Origin: Oscillospiraceae bacterium
GTDB lineage: Bacteria; Bacillota; Clostridia; Oscillospirales; Acutalibacteraceae
Assembly (NCBI GenBank): GCA_902797915.1
Contig: CADBUK010000186.1
Coordinates: forward strand, 1-5,951
DNA: 5,951 nucleotides
Reading direction: 5' to 3'
Shown here: piece by piece, positions 1-5,951 of the stretch
Numbering within the stretch: the stretch's first letter is position 1
Layout: every line of letters starts with the position of its first letter
The notes under the pieces: model-generated
Databases searched by the model: none
Seen by the model: only the letters and a program-made list of their open reading frames with translations
What the model was told of the DNA's origin: nothing
Made by a program: the position numbers and the translations under genes

Positions 1-2194
1 ATGATGTTAAGCCTACGTTTTCCGTTGAATCAAAAAACTCTGCAAGCTCAATAAGCTTGTTTATGTTTTTACAGCGTTGTTCCCCGTTACCGAGCGCATA
101 AGCAAAGGCAAAAATGCTTTTGATTTCGCAAATATATCTGATAAACGACGCAACAGACATTGTAACAACTATGTTTCTGAACTGCTCAATTTCTTTCAAA
201 AATCGCTGTACCTTATCCGCTTCGGAAAGAATTACGCTGTTATAAAAATTTGCGGATTTATTAACGTCGTCAAGCCTGATTTGAGCAAGCTCATCGGGCG
301 TAAAGCCGTAAAGCGGCGACATCATAACCGCAAGCAAAGGAACATCCTGCTGTGGATTATCTATAACCTTTAAGAATGAAAGCAGCATTTTGATTTCATT
401 GTTATCAAAAAGATTCGACGAATTATCACAGATTACGGGAATTCCTCTTTCTGTCAGTGCTTCACTGTAAGTGGAAATATGATTTTTAACTGAGCGTAAC
501 AGAATAACAAAATCGCTGTATCTGATGTCCCTTAAAGCTCCGTTGTCGTAAATCTGCTCTTTATTTTCAATCTTCTTCTGAATAACTGACGCAACATATA
601 CCGCTTCATTTTTATCCGCTTCGGCTCCCTTGACGTTGCTCAGGATATTTATATATGCGCTTGGTATATCCGTTTCGGGATAGTCAGCCTCGCAATTAAG
701 GTATTCCTCTGAGGTATAATCAAGCTCGCCTGTTTTCTTTGACATAAACGTTGAAAACAGAAAGTTTGTTAATTCGCAAACACCTTTTCTTGAACGGAAA
801 TTCTTATCAAGAATAATCTTCGACGAGCTTTCGTTATCTTCACTGCTGTAAAGCGGATACAGCTCCTTTTTGCTGTTGAAGATGAACGGCATAGCAAGGC
901 GAAAACGGTATATACTCTGCTTAACGTCGCCTACCATAAAGCGATTTTTGCCGTTTGAAAGCAGTTCAAAAAGCAAATCCTGCGCCTCATTAGTGTCCTG
1001 ATACTCGTCAACAAGTATCTCATAATACCTGCTTTCAAGGTCTTTTGCTAATGCAGACTTGACAAGCTTACCGTCTTCATCATAACTGACGAGCAGTTTG
1101 AGAGCAAAATGCTCAATATCGGAAAAGGTAAAGGAGTTTTCCTCTTCCTTTAATTTGTAATACTCATTATCAAAGGCTTCAACAACCTTATATAATGTTT
1201 TTAACACGGGGTAAAGAGCTGCGTTATCGGCTTTGAAATCAGCTTGGGAAGCGCAGAACACGTCCGAAAGCTTATTAATAATGTTTTTATATATGCTTCT
1301 TCTTGAAGCAACTTCCTCTTTATACGGCGGCGTATAGCCTCTGACGTATTTCTGAGTAATAAACTTAGCGTTTTTAAATGCTTCTGCAGCAGTGTCCCAT
1401 CCGTTGCCGACAGCGCTTTCAAGCGAGGAGATCAAAGCGGCGTCGTCATCAAGAGTTTCTACGTATCTGTCATACGCTTCATCATCTGCAATCAGAAAGC
1501 CATAGCAGCTGTTTAGAAGCTCCTTGGCGCAGTCAATTCCGTCAAGCAGATAGCCGCCGAGGTATTTAAACCAATCTGAGTCCTCTAATTCAGCAGACGG
1601 ATTATACATTTCAATTTTATCCGCAAGCCATTTAAGCGGGAAAGGCTGAGCATAAATATAATTATGCAAATTCTTAATTGCAGAAATCAGCGCCTTATCG
1701 TCTTTTGGCGGCGAAAGCATTTCTACAAGAGAAATGAAATCCTTATCCTTCTCCTCGAAAAAACTTTCAAGAACGGAATTAATAGCAGAATCCGCAATAA
1801 TCTGAGCCTGCGCCTCGTCTAAAACCGAAAATTCCTGATTTATACCGAGATTAAAAGCATTTTCTTTTGCAAGGTTCAGACAGAATGAATCAATGGTTGA
1901 TATGCTTGCATTATTCAATAATGACATCTGGCGCAGAATATTTGCGTTATTCGGCTGTTCCAAAAGCTTTTTGGAAAGTGCGTCGGAAATTCTTGATTTC
2001 ATCTCCGCAGCGGCGTTATTTGTAAAGGTTACAATCAGAAGTTTATCAACATCAACGGGAGCTTCGGGAGCAGTAATCATTTTAATTACACGCTGTACAA
2101 GTACCGCGGTTTTACCCGAGCCTGCGGCAGCAGAAACGATTAAATTTCTGTCTCTTGCGTCAACCGCATTCTTTTGAGCAGGAGTTAAATTCAT
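1..2194 (-). CDS. addA: AddA, ATP-dependent 3'-5' helicase-nuclease subunit, N-terminal 731 residues, 3' end off window
   Basis: The frame is open from the ATG at 2194 to the left edge; the family is about 1200 residues long, so about 60 percent is present. AddA is the UvrD-like superfamily 1 motor of the AddAB double-strand-break resection enzyme. Visible motifs in order are: the Q-motif-like LTPAQKNAV (3-11); Walker A AAAGSGKT (22-29, Lys28); motif Ia VTFTNNAAAEMK (55-66); STIDSFC (99-105); FSDIEH (around Asp359); Walker B VDEYQDTN (395-402); motif III MVGDVKQSIYRFR (420-432); motif IV LDKNFRS (462-468); and the IDNP segment (613-614) of the AddA-specific 2B region. All lie in one frame with no break. 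Helicase motifs V and VI and the C-terminal RecB-type nuclease lie off window, so their integrity cannot be judged. The start is supported by a strong Shine-Dalgarno sequence seven bases upstream. It starts two bases after the addB stop, so co-translation with its obligate partner is expected. Confidence 0.96.
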   Translation of the reverse strand, partial: MNLTPAQKNAVDARDRNLIVSAAAGSGKTAVLVQRVIKMITAPEAPVDVDKLLIVTFTNNAAAEMKSRISDALSKKLLEQPNNANILRQMSLLNNASISTIDSFCLNLAKENAFNLGINQEFSVLDEAQAQIIADSAINSVLESFFEEKDKDFISLVEMLSPPKDDKALISAIKNLHNYIYAQPFPLKWLADKIEMYNPSAELEDSDWFKYLGGYLLDGIDCAKELLNSCYGFLIADDEAYDRYVETLDDDAALISSLESAVGNGWDTAAEAFKNAKFITQKYVRGYTPPYKEEVASRRSIYKNIINKLSDVFCASQADFKADNAALYPVLKTLYKVVEAFDNEYYKLKEEENSFTFSDIEHFALKLLVSYDEDGKLVKSALAKDLESRYYEILVDEYQDTNEAQDLLFELLSNGKNRFMVGDVKQSIYRFRLAMPFIFNSKKELYPLYSSEDNESSSKIILDKNFRSRKGVCELTNFLFSTFMSKKTGELDYTSEEYLNCEADYPETDIPSAYINILSNVKGAEADKNEAVYVASVIQKKIENKEQIYDNGALRDIRYSDFVILLRSVKNHISTYSEALTERGIPVICDNSSNLFDNNEIKMLLSFLKVIDNPQQDVPLLAVMMSPLYGFTPDELAQIRLDDVNKSANFYNSVILSEADKVQRFLKEIEQFRNIVVTMSVASFIRYICEIKSIFAFAYALGNGEQRCKNINKLIELAEFFDSTENVGLTS

Positions 2195-2196
2195 AT

Positions 2197-5100
2197 TTAT
2201 TCCTCCCCTTTCAAAACTTCAAGAACTTCTTCATCGCTGTACGGCTGCATTTCCCTGTTGTTAATTATTCTTCTTGCGGCGCATACCGCCTGATAATCGC
2301 AGAAATCGCAGGTTTTATCGTGATTAGCACCGTCAATCGGGTTTTGATTAATATATCCGTGATGAAGATTATTGCCCATCTCGGCAAGCAGACCGTTAAT
2401 CTTTCTGCTTATTCTGCCAAGCTCCTCGTATGAAGCAAAGCAGCCCTTTAAGCCTGAACGTGCGGAAACATATACGGGAATATAATTACCCTTGAGGTCT
2501 TTTTCCATTGCCTCAAGAATGTCGTGCTGTTCATCATAAAGCACAACGCCCTTCATTTTATATTCGTGCTTATCATTCTTAACGATTTCTTCATCAGTCT
2601 TTTCCCTGTTAAGATTATAAACACCCCTTGAAGCGTGCATATAAAGCACGCCTGCAGGAATTCCGCTGAGCTCGCAGTTCTTATCTGCGCATAGGTTAAA
2701 CAGATATAGAAACATCTGCAGATTTAAACCGTAGAGCACGTCTGCCAGATTAAACGTCTTGTTGCCTGATTTATAATCAACAACTCTTATGTACTTGGTT
2801 CCGTCGGTTTCATAAACGTCAACCCTGTCAATTGAGCCTCTGATTTGCAATGTGCCGTTGTCAAGATTAACAATCTGCGGTTTAACCTCGCCGTCCTTAT
2901 CAATTTTAAGCTCAAACGCCTTTGCCTCAAACAGACTTTGCGAAAATTCATCCCTTAAACGAACAACAACGCTTACAAGCATTTTTGAAAGACGCATAAA
3001 CTGATATTTAAAGCGGCTTGTTAAATCCTGCGTACTGCCAAGCTCGCTGTTAAAATACTCGTCAAGATATTTTTCAACAAGCACTTTAATTTCAAGATTT
3101 GTTTTAACCGAAAGTCCTTTTGAACCGATGTCGGATATTATCTTTTCAAGAACGTAGTGAATTACCGTTCCCGTTTCCATTGCGTTCATCTGGGCTTTAT
3201 CCCTTGGCTTAGCGCTAAGACCGAATTTGCAGAAATACCTGAACGCACAGTTAAAGTAATCCTCAACCTTAGAGGCTGAAATAAACATATCCTTTGAGAA
3301 AAGCTCTGTTGCGGTATTCTCATTCTCAATTTTCAAATCCGTATTTTCAGCAAGAAGCTTAACGGAATTGTATCTTTCGTCATCTGAAAAATACTTTTTC
3401 AAAGACTCGGAAAACTCCGTATTATCGGAAAAACCTTCAGCCATCAATTCAAACGCGGTTGCCCTGCTTTCAATCAAATCAAGCTTAGGAATATCGGCAA
3501 AAGCCGTTTCGGTAAGATTTGGAAAAATGCTTTTGAGCGAAGAAACTATTGATGATTCCGAGCCGTTTTTGCCGCTTGCAGCATAAGTAACATATAGCCT
3601 TTCCGATGCAACGGCAACAGCCATATAGGCAAAATAACGTTCCTGAAAGCTAAGCGTTTCGCCAAAGGAATAAAGATTAAAATTATTGTTGCTGAGGATT
3701 ACGCGGTCATTTTCGGAAAGAAGTCCACCGCTTGTTACAACGGCGGGAAATTCCCCCTCGTTAGCGCCGAGAATAAATACAACCTTGGGATTGTCAGCCC
3801 TTATTCTGTCTGCCTGTCCGATTTGCACATTGTCAAGCCCGCGAGGCAATACGCCTAAATCCTCATTAATCAAAATCAGATTAAACAGCTCGTAGTATTC
3901 TTTAACGGAAATAACGTCGTCGCCTGAAGCGGTTGCCAGGTCATTTAAAATCCGCATAAGTAAATCCCATATCCTTGCCTGTTCATTTGCTAATGCTTCT
4001 TTGCCGTAATCGTTTAATTGCATAGCAAGCTGTTTAAGCTTTTCGTTTGCCTTAAAGGAAAGCAAAGCGTTATAAACCGCTTCACTGATTTGTGCTGCGG
4101 TTGCATTTTTTGTATTAAACTTGAAGCTGTTAACTAATGAGAAAAGATATTTTCTTGCATTCTCAACCTTTTCTATTTCATCAGCGTCACGCTTTGAAAT
4201 ATGTGAAGTAAAGCCCTTTGTTGAGTTTTTGAACTCCTGTTCCCATTTGCGAACGCCGCTTATGTTCCAAAGATAAATATAGTTTTCAAGTGCGTTGATT
4301 TCGCCTGACTCAAGCTCTGTCAGCCCTGTTTTTGCAAGGCTCAGTATATCGTCAGACCTGAAAGAATAAATCACACATCTGAGAAGATAATTAACAAATA
4401 CCATTAATGGCTGTGATTTTATCGACTGACGCTCATCATCAAAAAACGGAATTTCGTATTTTCTGAAGGAATTGAGAAGCTCGCCCGAATATTTATCAAT
4501 ATCCCTGCAAATAACGGCAATTTCCCTCGCTCTAATACCGGCACGGAGATTTTTTTTAATCATCAGAGAAATGTAATTACACTCGTCAGTAACATCCTTT
4601 GCCTTGTAAATCTTAATGCTGTCAGCGTCGCCGTCATATAATTTAGGCATACTATTGTAAAAATTACGCTCGCAGAATTTAAGACAGTCATTCGCGGTTC
4701 TGTAATTAATATCAAGATTTACGTACTCAACCTCAATACTGTTACTTTCGGCGATCATATTTAATGTGTGTGCCGTTTTATTTACATAAGAGAACAAATT
4801 GTATTTGTCGTTTTCAAAAAACGAGTCCGTGCAAAGCGTTACCGTAACCTGCTTTGACTGCTTAATAATCAGCTCAAGCAGTTTAATTTCATTTGCAACA
4901 AAGCCGTTAAATCCGTCAATAAACACAAATTTGTCTTTCAGATAATCAGTTTCAATCAATTTGCCGTACAGGCGTGAAAACTCATCAGCAGAATCATAAT
5001 ACTTACCGTCAATAAGACTTTGGTATTTTTCAAAAATCAGCGCAAAATCGTGAAGTTTGCCAGCAAGAACATCTTTTTCAACGTTATCGGACGCGGCAAG

Positions 5101-5511
5101 CATATCCTGCGAAGATATATCGCAGGATTTCATTTCATCGTAAATCTTTAAAACAGAATTTATAAACGAGGAATACTCTGTTTTTTGTGTGAAAACACAT
5201 AATTCCTCAGAAACCGAAGAAATAGCCTTTTTCATCAAAACGGCTTTGGAGCCTTTTGAAAGAACAGGCAAATTATTTCCGCCGAATCTTTGAGAAATTA
5301 AATTTGAAAGTCTTGAAAAGCTGAGGTTTTCAACACAATTTATTCTGCTTTCGCTAAGCATAGTTAACAGCTTTTTTTCCGCAGTGAAATTAAACTGCTC
5401 GGGTGTGAGCAGTATAATTTCTTTATTTCCGCAATCAACAAGCCTCTTGATTTCGGAAAAGCAATATTCTGTTTTGCCGTAGCCTGAACGGCCGAAAACA
5501 AATTTAAGCAT
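2197..5511 (-). CDS. addB: AddB, helicase-nuclease subunit with 4Fe-4S cluster and RecB-type nuclease domain
   Basis: Complete gene of 1104 residues, close to the usual AddB length (about 1150-1170). AddB partners AddA in the cytoplasmic enzyme that unwinds and resects double-strand ends for RecA loading; from family knowledge its inactivated helicase fold reads Chi, and its nuclease cuts one strand. The N-terminus carries a complete Walker A, GRSGYGKT (residues 7-14, Lys13), and FVFIDGFNGF (around Asp199) sits at the Walker B-like position typical of AddB. LGANEGEFP (581-589) is the conserved core-domain motif. The C-terminal nuclease domain shows GTVIHYVLE (His785), GSIDRVD (Asp895), VDYKSG (Asp912, Lys914) and LQMFLY (Gln932, Tyr936), so the active site looks intact. 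Cys755 together with Cys1068, Cys1071 and Cys1077 (CDFCDYQAVC) form the four-cysteine iron-sulfur staple, which separates AddB from the cluster-free RexB proteins of lactic acid bacteria. The start is chosen at the ATG overlapping the preceding stop, because the Walker A strand begins at residue 3. addA follows after two bases. Confidence 0.97.
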   Translation of the reverse strand: MLKFVFGRSGYGKTEYCFSEIKRLVDCGNKEIILLTPEQFNFTAEKKLLTMLSESRINCVENLSFSRLSNLISQRFGGNNLPVLSKGSKAVLMKKAISSVSEELCVFTQKTEYSSFINSVLKIYDEMKSCDISSQDMLAASDNVEKDVLAGKLHDFALIFEKYQSLIDGKYYDSADEFSRLYGKLIETDYLKDKFVFIDGFNGFVANEIKLLELIIKQSKQVTVTLCTDSFFENDKYNLFSYVNKTAHTLNMIAESNSIEVEYVNLDINYRTANDCLKFCERNFYNSMPKLYDGDADSIKIYKAKDVTDECNYISLMIKKNLRAGIRAREIAVICRDIDKYSGELLNSFRKYEIPFFDDERQSIKSQPLMVFVNYLLRCVIYSFRSDDILSLAKTGLTELESGEINALENYIYLWNISGVRKWEQEFKNSTKGFTSHISKRDADEIEKVENARKYLFSLVNSFKFNTKNATAAQISEAVYNALLSFKANEKLKQLAMQLNDYGKEALANEQARIWDLLMRILNDLATASGDDVISVKEYYELFNLILINEDLGVLPRGLDNVQIGQADRIRADNPKVVFILGANEGEFPAVVTSGGLLSENDRVILSNNNFNLYSFGETLSFQERYFAYMAVAVASERLYVTYAASGKNGSESSIVSSLKSIFPNLTETAFADIPKLDLIESRATAFELMAEGFSDNTEFSESLKKYFSDDERYNSVKLLAENTDLKIENENTATELFSKDMFISASKVEDYFNCAFRYFCKFGLSAKPRDKAQMNAMETGTVIHYVLEKIISDIGSKGLSVKTNLEIKVLVEKYLDEYFNSELGSTQDLTSRFKYQFMRLSKMLVSVVVRLRDEFSQSLFEAKAFELKIDKDGEVKPQIVNLDNGTLQIRGSIDRVDVYETDGTKYIRVVDYKSGNKTFNLADVLYGLNLQMFLYLFNLCADKNCELSGIPAGVLYMHASRGVYNLNREKTDEEIVKNDKHEYKMKGVVLYDEQHDILEAMEKDLKGNYIPVYVSARSGLKGCFASYEELGRISRKINGLLAEMGNNLHHGYINQNPIDGANHDKTCDFCDYQAVCAARRIINNREMQPYSDEEVLEVLKGEE
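2202..2208 (-). promoter_or_regulatory. addA: Ribosome binding site of addA inside the end of addB
   Basis: Reading on the minus strand, GGGGAGG lies seven bases before the addA ATG, a near-ideal Shine-Dalgarno match and spacing. It falls within the last codons of addB (Gly-Glu-Glu-stop), so ribosomes finishing AddB pass over it. This supports the chosen addA start and suggests translational coupling, which would help keep the two subunits at balanced levels. Coupling is an inference from layout. Confidence 0.85.
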
Positions 5512-5951
5512 TAAACCACCTTGTCAAACCCGCTTAAATCGAGTTTATCAAACTGAGCAAAGAATGTTTTTAACTCCCCGGCAATTTTTTTGCAAATACC
5601 GAGGTTGTCATTTTCAATATTAAGCGGCAAAATCGGGTCGTGTACGGAAAGACGAAGCAAGAACCATCCGCCGTTAACGTTTATTCTGACGCCTTCATAA
5701 TTCTCTTTTTCAACCTCAAAGCCGTCTCGTTCTTCAGCGTAAGCAGTAAGCGCCGATATAACGCTCTCGCCGTAATCTCTGAAATCGTCAAGCTTTATCG
5801 GCAGCCTGATTTCAATACTTTCTGCGGGCTCTTTCAGCTCTGAAATCAATTCATTAATATCCCTGCCCTGCTTTTTAAGCTTTGCAAGCATACAAACAAT
5901 TTTAGTACCGAGATAAGCGCCGTCGTCAAGAAAATAATTTTCTTTAAGCGC
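5511..5951 (-). CDS. Alpha-D-phosphohexomutase (phosphomannomutase/phosphoglucomutase family), C-terminal part, 5' end off window
   Basis: This is the last 146 codons of a gene whose start lies beyond the right edge; the frame is open to position 5951, so the internal ATG at 5891 is not the start. Enzymes of this superfamily interconvert hexose 1- and 6-phosphates (glucose or mannose) through a phosphoserine and Mg2+ in the cytoplasm. The visible part begins with ALKENYFLDDGAY, which matches the end of domain 3 just after the sugar-recognition GExSGH loop, and continues into domain 4 with NYEGVRINVNGGWFLLRLS followed by VHDPILPLNIEND, the phosphate-contacting loop region. The catalytic serine, metal loop and sugar loop are off window, so glucose versus mannose preference cannot be told and no gene symbol is given. 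The loop reads RLSVHDP (5634-5654) rather than the SGTEP or SNTTP seen in many relatives. The stop codon overlaps the addB start by one base (TAATG). The superfamily call is secure; the substrate is open. Confidence 0.9.
   Translation of the reverse strand, partial: ALKENYFLDDGAYLGTKIVCMLAKLKKQGRDINELISELKEPAESIEIRLPIKLDDFRDYGESVISALTAYAEERDGFEVEKENYEGVRINVNGGWFLLRLSVHDPILPLNIENDNLGICKKIAGELKTFFAQFDKLDLSGFDKVV
5516..5522 (-). promoter_or_regulatory. addB: Probable weak ribosome binding site of addB inside the end of the phosphohexomutase gene
   Basis: On the minus strand AAGGTGG stands four bases before the addB ATG. It differs from the consensus AAGGAGG by one base and the spacing is short. 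Together with the TAATG stop-start overlap, this suggests that addB is translated largely by ribosomes re-initiating after the mutase gene. It is clearly weaker than the site in front of addA. Confidence 0.6.

Noticed and set aside
77..373. Plus-strand open frame of 98 codons
   Set aside because: It lies antisense to the conserved 2B region of addA (the IDNP segment), shows no recognisable motif or clear ribosome binding site, and is a shadow of the real gene.
1201..1569. Open frames on both strands in the middle of addA (minus 1201-1422, plus 1378-1569)
   Set aside because: The addA frame is continuous here and continues into the conserved FSDIEH and DEYQD motifs, so these are out-of-frame shadows and do not mark a frameshift.
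1893..2433. Plus-strand frames opposite the addA start and the addB end
   Set aside because: They are antisense to the AddA Walker A and motif Ia region and to the AddB cysteine cluster. The hydrophobic look is what the complement of such coding sequence gives.
3368..3895. Two plus-strand frames of about 70 codons opposite the middle of addB
   Set aside because: No start signal or recognisable protein features, and the antisense strand encodes conserved AddB sequence, including LGANEGEFP.
4541..4557. T8 run on the plus strand resembling the tail of an intrinsic terminator
   Set aside because: No stable hairpin precedes it, it lies deep inside addB, and no plus-strand gene ends there.
5640..5843. 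Plus-strand frame opposite the phosphohexomutase end
   Set aside because: It is antisense to the conserved domain 4 of the mutase and lacks features of a gene.
1..5951. AGCGG, the Chi sequence of Bacillus subtilis, occurs several times on both strands
   Set aside because: A five-base motif is expected this often by chance, I see no clear strand bias, and the Chi sequence of this organism is unknown.

Overview
The window is wholly coding and carries three genes, all on the minus strand. They read from the right edge to the left as a tightly packed run: the 3' end of an alpha-D-phosphohexomutase gene (5951-5511), a complete addB (5511-2197), and the first 731 codons of addA (2194-1, running off the left edge). 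Only two non-coding bases separate any of these genes. I see no RNA gene, mobile element, CRISPR array, promoter or terminator, so any promoter lies beyond the right edge and any terminator beyond the left edge.

The moderately low GC content, the AddAB type of recombination enzyme (rather than RecBCD) with an iron-sulfur AddB, and the style of the motifs point to a Firmicute. A gut-type member of the Clostridia (Ruminococcaceae/Oscillospiraceae-like) is most likely. The class is an inference from general protein style and the genus cannot be told from this window.

AddA and AddB together form a helicase-nuclease that processes DNA double-strand ends for RecA-dependent repair. AddA supplies the ATP-driven 3'-5' helicase motor and one nuclease domain, which lies outside the window. 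AddB supplies a helicase-like scaffold involved in Chi recognition, a second RecB-type nuclease domain and a 4Fe-4S cluster. All expected catalytic and cluster residues that fall in the window are intact. The phosphohexomutase is a sugar-phosphate enzyme with no obvious link to DNA repair. Its stop codon overlaps the addB start (TAATG), so the two are probably co-transcribed and translationally coupled.

I found no undescribed system here. The observations worth keeping are small: the coupling of a sugar-phosphate mutase to addBA, a variant phosphate-binding loop in the mutase, a ribosome binding site for addA embedded in the last codons of addB, and an A8 tract inside addB.
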